Numbered from the stretch's first letter, positions 8,397-17,637 are shown. The stretch: 64,000 bases of DNA from Bacteroidota bacterium (GCA_023424395.1 JAFADY010000020.1:1-64000); one strand, 5' to 3'. Notes: generated by a model from the letters alone, not told the origin. Translations and numbers: made by a program.

Positions 8397-8993
8397 ATGA
8401 TAACAAAAAATTTACTGAAACAAATCGATTTTATAAAAGAGATTGATAAAATAAAATACATTCAACGCAAAACGAAACTCTTCAACAGCGACAGATGCGA
8501 AAACGACGCAGAGCACAGTTGGCATTTAGGGTTGATGGCGCTCGTTTTGGCGGAACATTCCGATAAGCCGATAGATATTTTGAAAGTCGTGAAAATGGTA
8601 TTAATTCACGATATTGTTGAAATTGACGCGGGCGATACGTTTATTTACGACACGAAAAAAAATCACACCAATACCGAACAGGAACTGTTGGCAGCTGAAC
8701 GTATATTCGGGCTCTTGCCGGAAAAGCAAGCCCGTGAGTTTATCGAAATATGGAAAGAATTTGAAGATGGCGTTACCGATGAAGCCCGCTTCGCCAAATC
8801 GATGGACAGGTTTGAACCTTTACTGCAAAACGCTTCCAATAACGGCGGCACGTGGACTGAATTCAATGTGGATTATCAAAAAGTGTACGACAAGAAAAAA
8901 GCCATTAAAGATGGCTCTTCAACCATTTGGAATTACGCTGAAAATTTATTGAACGAAAGTGTAGAAAAAGGTGTTTTAAGAAAATTGCAATAA
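8397..8993 (+). CDS. HD-domain phosphohydrolase (YfbR/HDDC2-like nucleotidase)
   Basis: The 198-residue protein has the HD-domain metal ligands in order: His in AEHSWHLG (about 39-46), the HD pair in VLIHDIVEID (about 66-75), and a late Asp in KSMDRFEP (about 135-142). The combination EHSW...HDIVEIDAGDT is typical of the YfbR/HDDC2 group, which dephosphorylates deoxynucleoside 5'-monophosphates. It is translationally close to the acyltransferase (4 bases) and to the DUF2461 gene downstream (11 bases), so a three-gene operon is likely, though the functions seem unrelated. Confidence 0.8.
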   Translation: MITKNLLKQIDFIKEIDKIKYIQRKTKLFNSDRCENDAEHSWHLGLMALVLAEHSDKPIDILKVVKMVLIHDIVEIDAGDTFIYDTKKNHTNTEQELLAAERIFGLLPEKQAREFIEIWKEFEDGVTDEARFAKSMDRFEPLLQNASNNGGTWTEFNVDYQKVYDKKKAIKDGSSTIWNYAENLLNESVEKGVLRKLQ

Positions 8994-9004
8994 AATATCA
9001 GACT

Positions 9005-9664
9005 ATGGACTTCCACCAAATCTTTAACTTCCTGGCCCATCTGCAGGTCTATAACGATCGCAACTGGTTCAACGAACATAAACATGAGTACACCGAAGCG
9101 CGCGAAACATTCGAAACGTTTATTAACGCGATTATCGTTCCGCTCAGCCAACTCGACCCGAGTATTGGCACTGTTACAGCCGATGAGTGCATGTTCCGCA
9201 TTTATCGGGATATCCGCTTTTCCAATGATAAAACACCGTACAAAACTCATTTTAGCGCGTTTATCGCCAATGGCGGCAGAAAAACCCGCCAAGCAGGTTA
9301 TTATATTCACGTGCAGCCCGACGCGTCGTTTCTCGCCGGTGGTATTTATTCGCCCGATCCCGCAACGCTGGAATCCATCCGAAACACCATTTACCATCAC
9401 CCCGATGAAATCCGCGAAATTCTTGACGACAAAAAGTTCAAAAAACTTTTCTCCGAGATTTCACACGAAGACAAATTAAAAAATCCGCCCAAGGGCTATC
9501 CCAAGGATTTCAAAGAAATTGAGCTGCTCAAGAACAAGCATTTTGTTACGCATCTTGCGCTCGACAATGATTTTTTTCTGAAAGAGAATGTGGAGGAACG
9601 GTTAATGGAGATCTTCAAAGTGCAATATCCGTTCAATGCGTTTTTGAACAAAGCGGTGGAATAA
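9005..9664 (+). CDS. DUF2461 domain-containing protein
   Basis: The 219-residue protein matches DUF2461/TIGR02453 in length and in three places: NWFNEHKHEY near the N terminus, FRIYRDIRFSNDKTPYKTHF (about 62-81), and GGIYSPDP (about 115-122). The biochemical role of this family is not established. It is the last member of the apparent acyltransferase-HD-DUF2461 operon. Confidence 0.85.
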   Translation: MDFHQIFNFLAHLQVYNDRNWFNEHKHEYTEARETFETFINAIIVPLSQLDPSIGTVTADECMFRIYRDIRFSNDKTPYKTHFSAFIANGGRKTRQAGYYIHVQPDASFLAGGIYSPDPATLESIRNTIYHHPDEIREILDDKKFKKLFSEISHEDKLKNPPKGYPKDFKEIELLKNKHFVTHLALDNDFFLKENVEERLMEIFKVQYPFNAFLNKAVE

Positions 9665-9703
9665 CTGATTAGGTATAATATTGTAATCAATCTAAAGAAT
9701 AAA

Positions 9704-10198
9704 ATGAAAAAAGTTATTTACCTTGTGCTCACCATTATCGTATTCTCGGGATGTGTAAATACATCCCAAAAAAATGTTGAAAAAGATAATGACACAGATA
9801 CCATTGTTCCGTCTATGCCTTCGGCGGATGACGAAGCCGCTTTGCTGGAAAGAATGAGCAAAAAACCTCTCCCCGAAAATTACGTGATGGTAGGCGAATT
9901 GGAAACAGATACGCTTACGTATGTTGAATTTGGCATGGGAGATTTGGCTCATTACATATTCACAGATTCGGAAGATGTCAATTACAACTTCAACGGCAAT
10001 GAATCGGGATTGAGTTTACAAATAGACGCCGCGGAACCTTCGGAAGAGAACGGAGGGTATGAAGCGAATCCCGAATACTTAAACAGGAAATTCAAAGTGG
10101 TGTGGAGAAGCATCAAATTGGACAAAGAACCTTCAGACGTTATGGAAATGTATTATCAGGAATTCGATCAAATTATTTATCTGGAACCTATCGGTTAA
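9704..10198 (+). CDS. Small lipoprotein of unknown function
   Basis: The 164-residue protein starts with a lipoprotein signal peptide: a basic start, a hydrophobic stretch and the lipobox FSGC with Cys18. The mature part is acidic, begins with a Ser/Asn/Asp-rich linker, and shows no motif I recognise. It should be anchored in the periplasm or outer membrane. Another small lipoprotein follows 87 bases later, but the two sequences do not look homologous. Confidence 0.65.
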   Translation: MKKVIYLVLTIIVFSGCVNTSQKNVEKDNDTDTIVPSMPSADDEAALLERMSKKPLPENYVMVGELETDTLTYVEFGMGDLAHYIFTDSEDVNYNFNGNESGLSLQIDAAEPSEENGGYEANPEYLNRKFKVVWRSIKLDKEPSDVMEMYYQEFDQIIYLEPIG

Positions 10199-10285
10199 AA
10201 AATATCTTGCAGGTAAACAGTCCGAAAACTTTTTTATTCTTCGTAGTGTTATAACGGTGAACCAAATAACTAAAAAACTTTACAA

Positions 10286-10816
10286 ATGAAAAAGATTATT
10301 TTTGTTTTGTTTGTTGCAGTTCTTTTTACGGGTTGCGATAAGGTTTCGGAATTAACCAGATTCGATATTCCTATCTCAAGATCAATAGATGTTCCTGCGC
10401 TTGCTACTGTCTTACCAACAGGACACAAGGCAACGCTTACAGTGAGCCCGAACTTAGGAGAAGAATTATCGAAAAGAAGTTTATCGAGCGACAGAATTGA
10501 AGAGATCGTATTGAAATCCCTCGGATTGGAACTCACTTCACCCACCACGGGCGATTTGACCTTCTTAAAATCGGTAACAGTAGAAATTTCAGCCGAAGGA
10601 TTGGAAAAGAAGAGAATAGCTTATGCGGAAAATGTTCCCGATAACGTAGGTAAAACATTGACTTTAGCAGTGGAGAACGTGGATTTGAAAAATTATTTTT
10701 TGAAAGAGTCCATAACTCTGGAGGTTACTTTAGCCACCGACAAAGTTACCACCTCAATTTACAGTCTGAAAGTAAATTCTGTTTTTACAGTAGATTTAAA
10801 AGTATTGGGATTTTAA
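10286..10816 (+). CDS. Small lipoprotein of unknown function
   Basis: The protein has 176 residues. It begins with a lipoprotein signal peptide ending in LFTGC (Cys17). The rest is rich in beta-forming residues with alternating Val/Thr/Leu, ending in VDLKVLGF, and looks like an all-beta periplasmic or surface domain. No named family is recognised. A strong terminator follows. Confidence 0.65.
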   Translation: MKKIIFVLFVAVLFTGCDKVSELTRFDIPISRSIDVPALATVLPTGHKATLTVSPNLGEELSKRSLSSDRIEEIVLKSLGLELTSPTTGDLTFLKSVTVEISAEGLEKKRIAYAENVPDNVGKTLTLAVENVDLKNYFLKESITLEVTLATDKVTTSIYSLKVNSVFTVDLKVLGF

Positions 10817-10838
10817 ATTCCGGGTATAGATCGTGAAA

Positions 10839-10865
10839 AGCAACTTCTTTTGAAGTTGCTTTTTT
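10839..10865 (+). terminator. Rho-independent terminator
   Basis: AGCAACTTC (10839-10847) and its reverse complement (10852-10860) form a 9 bp stem with a 4-base loop, followed by a run of T residues. It ends the lipoprotein transcription unit. Confidence 0.85.
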
Positions 10866-10895
10866 ATTGCTCTCATTCAAAATTTTGTAACTTTG
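10866..10895 (+). promoter_or_regulatory. Promoter of the CDF transporter gene
   Basis: ATTG at 10866-10869 and TAACTTTG at 10888-10895 are separated by 18 bases, close to the Bacteroidota -33/-7 arrangement, and lie 27 bases before the ATG at 10922. Confidence 0.6.
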
Positions 10896-10921
10896 AGCCT
10901 TGAAATAAGATTCCCATTCCT

Positions 10922-11854
10922 ATGCGACCGAAATCGTTAAAGAAATTCATTTATTTATCCATCGCGGCTGCGGTAGTAACCATTCTATTGAAATTCTACG
11001 CTTATTACACCACCGGATCGATGGGTTTCTTCTCCGATGCGTTAGAATCTTTCGTGAACTTATTCGCAGCCATTATCGCATTGATCTTATTACATATTTC
11101 GGAAAAACCAGCCGATGAAGAACATGAGTTCGGACACAGCAAAGCCGAATATTTTTCGAGCGCCATTGAAGGAGCGCTCATTCTAATCGCCGCTTTCAGC
11201 ATTATTTATTCGGCCGTTCCTAGGATCATTCATCCGCAACCTCTCGAAAATTTAGGCATAGGAACTTTGTATTCCGTGGGTGCAACGTTAATAAACTTGT
11301 TTGTGGGACTAACTTTAATAAGAAATGGAAAGAAAAATAAATCGATGATATTGGAAGCCGATGGAAAACATTTGATGACCGATGTTTGGACTTCGGTAGG
11401 TGTGATCGTGGGAGTTTTATTGGTGAAACTTACCGGATGGTATATTATTGACCCGATTATCGCTATTACAGTAGCGCTGAATATTGTTTATACAGGCTAC
11501 AAACTCATTAGCCGTTCGGCTAACGGATTAATGGATGCGGCAATTCCGGAAGATGAACTGACGAAAGTGGCCGGTTATCTAAATTCTCTGCAAAAGAAAG
11601 GCTTCGAATATCATTCGCTGCTTACCCGACAAGCCGGACAACGAAAATTCATATCGTTTCACTTGCTCGTTCCAGGCACATTGAGCGTGAAAGAAGGCCA
11701 CGATCACGCCGAAGACATTGAGCAACATATCGAAAATATGTTTGACGAAAACGTAACTGTAACCTCTCATTTAGAGCCGGTGGAGGATCCGTTGTCTTTT
11801 AATGACATTTCCATCGACCGGCAAAACTACCACGATAATTTTGGTGGAGAATGA
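10922..11854 (+). CDS. Cation diffusion facilitator (CDF) family metal exporter
   Basis: The 310-residue protein has the CDF layout: six transmembrane helices (about 10-205), then a cytoplasmic dimerisation domain. Metal-site helices are visible in FFSDALESFVNLFAA (about 36-50) and EADGKHLMTDVWTSVGVIVG (about 145-164), and the linker EHEFGHSKAEYFSS carries the usual GH-K-E motif. The C-terminal domain contains the HDHAEDIEQHI-type helix with histidines. Members export Zn2+, Fe2+, Mn2+ or Cd2+ by proton exchange. First-site Glu42 and Asn46 stand where Asp is common, so the metal is uncertain. Confidence 0.88.
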   Translation: MRPKSLKKFIYLSIAAAVVTILLKFYAYYTTGSMGFFSDALESFVNLFAAIIALILLHISEKPADEEHEFGHSKAEYFSSAIEGALILIAAFSIIYSAVPRIIHPQPLENLGIGTLYSVGATLINLFVGLTLIRNGKKNKSMILEADGKHLMTDVWTSVGVIVGVLLVKLTGWYIIDPIIAITVALNIVYTGYKLISRSANGLMDAAIPEDELTKVAGYLNSLQKKGFEYHSLLTRQAGQRKFISFHLLVPGTLSVKEGHDHAEDIEQHIENMFDENVTVTSHLEPVEDPLSFNDISIDRQNYHDNFGGE

Positions 11855-11858
11855 ACAA

Positions 11859-12566
11859 CTATTTCGTTGCAGAAAATTTGATCAATGAGAAATCACCGGG
11901 TATCAGAACGCTTTTGAGCGAATTATCGGGATCGATGAGTGCATAAAATTCGGGAATGATATTTTTGTCTTTCAACTTGATAAAATTTCCTTCTCTTTCC
12001 CATGTCCCCGAGGAAAGTTCCAATGAATAATACCTCACAGAGTAAGTACTGTCGTTCCTTAAATTAACGGATAAACTCTTGTCAAAATCCGATCGGTAAA
12101 GGCCTTTAGAAAACGAAAACATATTTCCGCCGGTTTCTCCTTTTAATCTTTCCCGATAATTTACCAATTCCTTATTCGTAAGGAAATCCTTGGTAATATT
12201 TGCCGGAGACGACGCCCTTTCGGATGTTTTCACGAAAAAATTCAATTGCATCCATTGGAAGCCGTCTTTTACCATAAAAACCTTGTTTCCCGATACCGGC
12301 TCCAACGTGAAAGTATATTGGTGCGTGCGGTCTGTTAATTTGTAATTGCCGTTCTCCGCTATCTGATAATCTCCGAAGGAGAAAATTTGCGACATCATCA
12401 GGTCGGAAGCTCCTTTGTAACTCAATTTTATTAAATAAGTTTTATTCGGAAAGAAATCGAGGTAACAATTTAAATCGCTGTTTATCATTTGAAGCGAATA
12501 AGATTGTGCTCTCAAGGTGAAAGCGATACTTACGATAAATAATATGACTAATGTGATTTTTTTCAT
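11859..12566 (-). CDS. Secreted protein of unknown function
   Basis: The 235-residue protein has a Sec signal peptide (about 1-20, ending LRAQS) and no lipobox. The body contains repeated beta-strand segments such as GNYKLTDRTHQYTFTL and SGTWEREGNFIKLKDK, which recall the small barrel-like domains of secreted Bacteroidales proteins that compare a measured state with a blank. I do not recognise a named family. It is convergent with the CDF gene, 4 bases apart, and shares no terminator with it. Confidence 0.6.
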   Translation of the reverse strand: MKKITLVILFIVSIAFTLRAQSYSLQMINSDLNCYLDFFPNKTYLIKLSYKGASDLMMSQIFSFGDYQIAENGNYKLTDRTHQYTFTLEPVSGNKVFMVKDGFQWMQLNFFVKTSERASSPANITKDFLTNKELVNYRERLKGETGGNMFSFSKGLYRSDFDKSLSVNLRNDSTYSVRYYSLELSSGTWEREGNFIKLKDKNIIPEFYALIDPDNSLKSVLIPGDFSLIKFSATK

Positions 12567-12632
12567 TTTCTTGGGTTTTATATATGTTTTTATCAGACTC
12601 GATTTATCGGTTTTGGATTAATCGAGAACAAA

Positions 12633-12666
12633 AAAGGCCATTTCTCATTACGAGAAAACGGCCTTT
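12633..12666 (-). terminator. Terminator of the V-ATPase operon
   Basis: AAAGGCC (12633-12639) pairs with GGCCTTT (12660-12666) and TTCTC pairs with GAGAA inside. On the minus strand the stem is followed by a T-run. It lies 19 bases past the atpK stop. Confidence 0.8.
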
Positions 12667-12684
12667 CATTTGTAAAGTTACTTA

Positions 12685-13143
12685 TTAAAGTGCGCTTCCG
12701 ATAAGGAATACACCTGCCAAAGCCACAATAGCGTACAACTCGGGGAATACAGCCAAAATGAGCGTGTTACCGAATACGTTGTGACCTTGTCCGATTGCGG
12801 CAATACCGTTGGCGCAAACCTGTCCCTGACGAATGGACGAAAGTAAGCCTACCAATCCCATCGCTAAACCGCCACCCAAAACAGCCGCTGCCTGAATGGA
12901 AGTGATATCGGGAGTCAATAACCCGAAAATGTTTTGAAACATAAAGTATCCGGCAAAACCGTACAAACCTTGTGTACCCGGCAAAGCCGTTAATACAAGG
13001 AAGTTACCGAATTTGCTATCGTCTTTCTTTAATGCACCAATTGCAGCATTACCGGCAATTGTTACTCCATAAGCGCTGCCAATACCCGAAAGTGCGATCA
13101 TAATCCCAACTCCCAAATAGGCAAGTAATAAATTGATGTCCAT
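12685..13143 (-). CDS. atpK: V-type ATPase subunit K (membrane rotor proteolipid)
   Basis: The 152-residue protein has two helical hairpins (four membrane helices), the duplicated form found in bacterial V-ATPases. The ion-binding glutamate is Glu135 in FPELYA. The first hairpin has no Glu but carries Leu54, Thr57, Gln58 and Tyr61 in LPGTQGLYGF, and Gln106 in IRQGQV. These match by context the Na+ ligands of Enterococcus hirae NtpK (Leu61, Thr64, Gln65, Gln110, Glu139). A Na+-translocating rotor is therefore predicted. It is the last gene of the operon and is followed by a terminator. Confidence 0.92.
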   Translation of the reverse strand: MDINLLLAYLGVGIMIALSGIGSAYGVTIAGNAAIGALKKDDSKFGNFLVLTALPGTQGLYGFAGYFMFQNIFGLLTPDITSIQAAAVLGGGLAMGLVGLLSSIRQGQVCANGIAAIGQGHNVFGNTLILAVFPELYAIVALAGVFLIGSAL

Positions 13144-13180
13144 AGTGTTAATAATTATTTATGTTGTTAATGAATTTCTT

Positions 13181-14998
13181 TTATTTTTTAAACGGATTAT
13201 ATTTTTTCCCTCCTCCGGTGAATTCGGAATTTTTGTAGAATTCCACGAATGTCAGACGCATTGGGTGAACAATTGCTCCAAGCGTGTTCATAAAGATCGT
13301 AAGTCCGTGGCCGATTAAGAATATCAGCACGAAGACAATCGGGCCTAAAATTACGTTATCGGGCTTCATTCCCGCTGCCAAACTGTTAAAAACGCTTGCC
13401 AAAATTCCACCCGATAGTCCGAGTGCGAAAAGGCGCACGTACGAAAGAACATCGCCCAACAAACCGGTTGCCATATTGTATGTATCCCATAAACCAAGTC
13501 CGAGATTGAGAAATGGATTTTTTCCGGGAGAATTTAAGAACAGAATGAGTATCGCGGCAACTCCCATCACAATTAAATGAACGATACCGAACATCGGCAG
13601 TGCCGACGGAAAAAGATAGGCCACGCCGATGCTCGCTAAAAGAATGATCCAGCCGATGGTTGCGAGCGAGTACATAAAACCGAATTGTTTGGCTCGGTTA
13701 ATTGCTTTTAATACCATTCCGAAAAGAATTTGCACAATTCCTAAAATCAACGAAAGCATAAACATTGTGTTATTATCAAAGAAAATTCTGTCGCCTATTC
13801 TGTCTAAAAACGGCAATCCTAAATCGTAAATTTGGAACCCGAAGAACCCGCCCGTTAAAAATCCGGTGAAGAAGGCCGAAATACCTAAAATCTGCACCAA
13901 CGTGAGCACCCCTCTCATAGTTTTGCCCAGAGAATCTTTTTTTATGATCTTTGCGATCGTGGCCACAAGGAAAAGAAATAATCCGTAACCGATATCGCCC
14001 AGCGATAATCCGAAGAAGATCATATAGAACGGTGCAAAAAACGGCGTGAGGTCTATTTCGTTGTATTTGGGCAACATATACATTTCCGCAATCGGTTCGA
14101 AAAGGCGCGTGAACTTGTTGTTTTTGAATTGAATGGGTACATCGTCTTCCGGTTGAGGTTCTTCTATTTCAAAATACGCGTTTTTCGATTCCAAATACTG
14201 ACGAATTTGTGTTTCGTTTTGTTCGGGCGCGTAGCCTTGCAGCAGCAGCACCTTTTCTTCCGCTACCCGATCGGCGCTTACAAGCACGTTCGTGTAATCA
14301 ATATCGAGTTGCAAATCCTGCATAGCCACCTGCAACGATGGTAAATCGGTAACAAGTTGCTTTAATTCGTTGTCTTTTTGCTCTATTTTTTGTTGTAAAT
14401 CAGCGATCAACGAATTTAGTCGATCCAACGGAACTTCGGGGATTTTCACCGGATCAATTCCGATTTCGTCTGCCACATTCGGATTCTTTGAAATGGTTAC
14501 AAAGTATTTTTTTGAGCCTTGTTGATCAACGACCGTAGCATTATATAATTCTTCCCATTCCGGGTTGTATATGTTATCGTTGGCTACAAAAAACTGAATA
14601 TAATAACCTGCAGCTTCCAGTTTAGATAAAAGTTCGGGGTCGAAGTTTCCCCAAGGCGCCAGCGCATCGCGTTCTCTCGTGCTTACCTGCAATTGTTGAG
14701 AAAGTGATGTCCGCTCATTTTGAATGCGTTCAATGTCTTTAGGAAGTTCAACACCTCTTTTGGCGTCAGCGGGATTTTCGGTAACAGGATTTTTCTTATC
14801 CACGTAACGCTTCAATAACTTTTCGGCTTCCGAAAGCTGTTTGAATTGCGCGTTGAATACCTCCAGATTTCGGTTTTCTTCCTGATTCACTTTGTTTTCA
14901 ACCACGTGAATCAATCCCAATTCCCGGAGGTCTTCCAAAAAGCGTTCGTATTCTTTGTGATAAATGAGGAATGTGAATTTTTTCATTTTTGCTACCAT
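13181..14998 (-). CDS. atpI: V-type ATPase subunit I (membrane stator, subunit a homologue)
   Basis: The 605-residue protein has a long N-terminal cytoplasmic part with coiled coil (about 60-115 and 190-235), followed by seven to eight membrane helices from about residue 320. The C-terminal segment GHGLTIFMNTLGAIVHPMRLTFVEFYKN contains the arginine expected in the ion half-channel helix. Its start overlaps the stop of atpD by 7 bases, and GGAGG stands 9 bases upstream of the chosen ATG. A second ATG 12 bases in (MKKFTF) is possible. Confidence 0.92.
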   Translation of the reverse strand: MVAKMKKFTFLIYHKEYERFLEDLRELGLIHVVENKVNQEENRNLEVFNAQFKQLSEAEKLLKRYVDKKNPVTENPADAKRGVELPKDIERIQNERTSLSQQLQVSTRERDALAPWGNFDPELLSKLEAAGYYIQFFVANDNIYNPEWEELYNATVVDQQGSKKYFVTISKNPNVADEIGIDPVKIPEVPLDRLNSLIADLQQKIEQKDNELKQLVTDLPSLQVAMQDLQLDIDYTNVLVSADRVAEEKVLLLQGYAPEQNETQIRQYLESKNAYFEIEEPQPEDDVPIQFKNNKFTRLFEPIAEMYMLPKYNEIDLTPFFAPFYMIFFGLSLGDIGYGLFLFLVATIAKIIKKDSLGKTMRGVLTLVQILGISAFFTGFLTGGFFGFQIYDLGLPFLDRIGDRIFFDNNTMFMLSLILGIVQILFGMVLKAINRAKQFGFMYSLATIGWIILLASIGVAYLFPSALPMFGIVHLIVMGVAAILILFLNSPGKNPFLNLGLGLWDTYNMATGLLGDVLSYVRLFALGLSGGILASVFNSLAAGMKPDNVILGPIVFVLIFLIGHGLTIFMNTLGAIVHPMRLTFVEFYKNSEFTGGGKKYNPFKK

Positions 14999-15600
14999 CC
15001 TTGTTCCTCCTTTCTTTGTTCTTGATGCGCGCGCATAATTTTTTGCGATGATTTCGATAAGTTTTCTTCGTCTTCCAGATAGCGCTTGATTTTGAGAATG
15101 GCATCCTGATAACCGGGAATCTGCACTTTTTCGAAAAGATTTACCTTTTGCGTGGTTTTCTTGCGGGCGTATTCGAGTCGTCGCAATTTTAGTTCGTTAA
15201 AATCGCGTCTGATACCTATTTCGGCCAGATTTTCAAGCGTATGTACGCCATCGAGGAACCATTTTGGTTGGTTAAATACACTGAACCGTTTAATATCAAA
15301 CTCCACGCCTTCAAGCACAGGAATAGGAACACCCGCAATTTTTCGTTTCGATAAATTCACGTCTTTCACTCGAACCAAAGTAGGATCGAATTCCGTCCAT
15401 AAGCCGAGCATTTTTTCGTAAGACTTTATCTGCGATTCCAATTCCTTGTCGAGATCTTCTATTTCTTTTTTGGCTTTCTTCACTTCCATCCGTAGCGCGG
15501 TTTCCTTGCTTTGCAACGTGGGCAAAGCACGAACTCGCACTTTCAGTTGTTTTTCCAACTCCTGACGCGATGTTTTGTTGTATTGAAATTTTATAGCCAT
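14992..15600 (-). CDS. atpD: V-type ATPase subunit D (central stalk)
   Basis: The 202-residue protein is largely helical and coiled-coil at both ends (about 10-70 and 150-202), as expected of the central shaft that turns inside A3B3. RRLEYARKKTTQKVNLFEKVQIPG (about 143-166) is the typical C-terminal signature of V-ATPase subunit D. It overlaps atpI at its 3' end. The gene before it in the operon is an ORF6N protein, not a V-ATPase subunit. Confidence 0.9.
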   Translation of the reverse strand: MAIKFQYNKTSRQELEKQLKVRVRALPTLQSKETALRMEVKKAKKEIEDLDKELESQIKSYEKMLGLWTEFDPTLVRVKDVNLSKRKIAGVPIPVLEGVEFDIKRFSVFNQPKWFLDGVHTLENLAEIGIRRDFNELKLRRLEYARKKTTQKVNLFEKVQIPGYQDAILKIKRYLEDEENLSKSSQKIMRAHQEQRKEEQGW

Positions 15601-15615
15601 CTAATATTTTGTAAA

Positions 15616-16176
15616 CTATTTCTTTTTGTCTTCTTTTCTTTTTACGGTGTGTTTCAAACGTACAACGGCAAAATTGAGTTCGATGCTTGTTTCGGTATCC
15701 GTTGTTTTTAAATCATCGCCCAAAATTTCCGAAATAATATTCCCGCCTTTCTCCATCAACGATTTCTGTTTCGATTTCTCCGTGGTTTCAGAGAGTTCAG
15801 ACATCGTTCGGGTAAGTTCGCGCAATTTAGCATACGTTTCCACGATGGAAATCGTTGTTTCCGTGGCTTTCGCACTTTTCAGAATAGTCGCGAGCATATA
15901 AAGGCCTTTTTCGGTAAAGGCTTTGGGAAGAACACGAGTTTTAGATAAATTTGTGGTCGAAATTTTCGACCGCAAACCTGACAACTCTTTGTTATTTAAT
16001 TCAATAATATAGCCGGAGGGAAATTTATCGGGATTGTTTTTTACCGCTTCATTAATACGTTTTGTTTCCACACCATACAATTCCGCCACATCACTATCAA
16101 TAATAACGTGCTGATCTCGAATAAGAATGATCTTATTCTCAACTTCGTTATTTTCGTATTTTATTATATCTGACAT
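15616..16176 (-). CDS. ORF6N domain-containing protein inside the V-ATPase operon
   Basis: The 186-residue protein carries an ORF6N domain (about 12-100), a KilA-N-like DNA-binding module known from phage antirepressors. Visible signatures are IILIRDQHVIIDSDVAELYG, RINEAVKNNPDKFP and LPKAFTEKGLYMLATILKS. The C-terminal half (about 125-186) is polar and ends in a Lys-rich tail. It sits between atpB and atpD on the same strand, 15 bases ahead of atpD, with a 125-base gap from atpB. Stand-alone ORF6N genes are frequent in Bacteroidota and usually unlinked to ATPases, so this is probably an insertion of a mobile-derived regulator. Confidence 0.85.
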   Translation of the reverse strand: MSDIIKYENNEVENKIILIRDQHVIIDSDVAELYGVETKRINEAVKNNPDKFPSGYIIELNNKELSGLRSKISTTNLSKTRVLPKAFTEKGLYMLATILKSAKATETTISIVETYAKLRELTRTMSELSETTEKSKQKSLMEKGGNIISEILGDDLKTTDTETSIELNFAVVRLKHTVKRKEDKKK

Positions 16177-16301
16177 AGCTTTATAATAAGTATCTTATTG
16201 AAATTTTCAGTTAGTTTAAATATTAAAATCAAAAAAATGATCCTAAAAAACTGTGCTAGCAAAATTTCACTTCACAAAACTCGTAACTCCTAATCCGAAA
16301 C

Positions 16302-17624
16302 TCAGAACTCTTGTACCCAATATTTTTCCACCAATTCCTTCTTAATATTCACTTCTTCCGGTTTAAAATGCGTTGAGAACAACTGCCACGTTCTGTCGAG
16401 CATTTCTCCGGTGTTGATATTCACATCAATGGCCAAAATATAGGCCGAATAATCTTTCGCGAAAGCGAGCGTACGTTGGTCATAATCAGTAAGGTCAAAA
16501 CCGTTTTCGAGTTTCGTTTTCGCGTTTGCAGCATCGGCATACAACCGTACGGCGGCGTTCATCACTTGCGGATGGTCTTCGCGCGTTTTCTTTCCCTGCA
16601 CCAACTGTTTCAAACGCGAAAGCGAACGGAATGGATCCACAATAACTTTTCCTACATCGCTGTCGCGGCGCAGGAACAGCTGTCCTTCGGTAATATATCC
16701 CGTATTATCGGGCACGGCGTGCGTAATATCGCCACCCGACAAAGTTGTTACCGCAATAATGGTAATAGAACCGCCGTTAGGAAACTGAGCCGCTTTTTCG
16801 TATATCTTCGCCAAATCCGAATACAATGAACCGGGCATTGAATCTTTTGATGGAATTTGATCCATACGGTTTGATACAATGGCTAACGCGTCAGCATACG
16901 ATGTCATATCGGTAAGCAGCACGAGCACTTTTTCGTTTTTATTCACAGCGAAATACTCGGCAGTGGTTAGTGCCATATCCGGAACGAGTAAACGCTCTAC
17001 GGGAGGGTCTTCCGTGGTGTTCACGAAACTGATGATGCGGTCGAGCGCACCGGCGTTGCTGAACACTTTTTTGAAATAAAGATAATCGTCGTTCGTCATA
17101 CCCATTCCGCCAAGAATAATTTTATCGGTTTCGGCACGAAGCGCCACCGTTGCCATTACGGCATTAAATGGTTGGTCGGGGTCGGCGAAAAAAGGAATTT
17201 TTTGTCCCGAAACAAGCGTGTTGTTTAAGTCGATACCCGCGATTCCGGTAGCAATAAGCTCCGACGGCTGACGCCTGCGCACGGGATTTACCGACGGACC
17301 GCCAATTTGGCGTTCTTCGCCTTCGGGAACGGGGCCACCGTCAATTGGATCGCCCAAGGCGTTAAAAAATCGTCCTGAAAGCTGTTCGCTCACCTTTACC
17401 GATGGTGCCTTTCCTAAGAAAATAACTTCCGCGTTGGTGGGAATTCCTTCCGTTCCGCCAAAAATTTGCAGCGTAACTTCGTCTTCTATAATTTTTACCA
17501 CCTGCGCCAAACGTCCGTCCACAGTTGCCAACTCGTCATAACCCACGTTTGTGGCTTTTACCGAACACGTTGCTTTGGTTATTTGCGTGATTTTGGTGTA
17601 TATTTTTTGAAATGCTTTTGCCAT
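16302..17624 (-). CDS. atpB: V-type ATPase subunit B (non-catalytic)
   Basis: The 440-residue protein is the regulatory subunit of the A3B3 head. It lacks a P-loop, as expected, and has DPIDGGPVPEGEERQIGG (about 92-109), NPVRRRQPSELIATGIAGID and LTDMTSYADALAIVSNRMDQ, all conserved in subunit B. It starts 13 bases after the atpA stop. The usual next gene would be atpD; here an ORF6N gene intervenes. Confidence 0.95.
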   Translation of the reverse strand: MAKAFQKIYTKITQITKATCSVKATNVGYDELATVDGRLAQVVKIIEDEVTLQIFGGTEGIPTNAEVIFLGKAPSVKVSEQLSGRFFNALGDPIDGGPVPEGEERQIGGPSVNPVRRRQPSELIATGIAGIDLNNTLVSGQKIPFFADPDQPFNAVMATVALRAETDKIILGGMGMTNDDYLYFKKVFSNAGALDRIISFVNTTEDPPVERLLVPDMALTTAEYFAVNKNEKVLVLLTDMTSYADALAIVSNRMDQIPSKDSMPGSLYSDLAKIYEKAAQFPNGGSITIIAVTTLSGGDITHAVPDNTGYITEGQLFLRRDSDVGKVIVDPFRSLSRLKQLVQGKKTREDHPQVMNAAVRLYADAANAKTKLENGFDLTDYDQRTLAFAKDYSAYILAIDVNINTGEMLDRTWQLFSTHFKPEEVNIKKELVEKYWVQEF

Positions 17625-17637
17625 ATTCGTTATTTTT

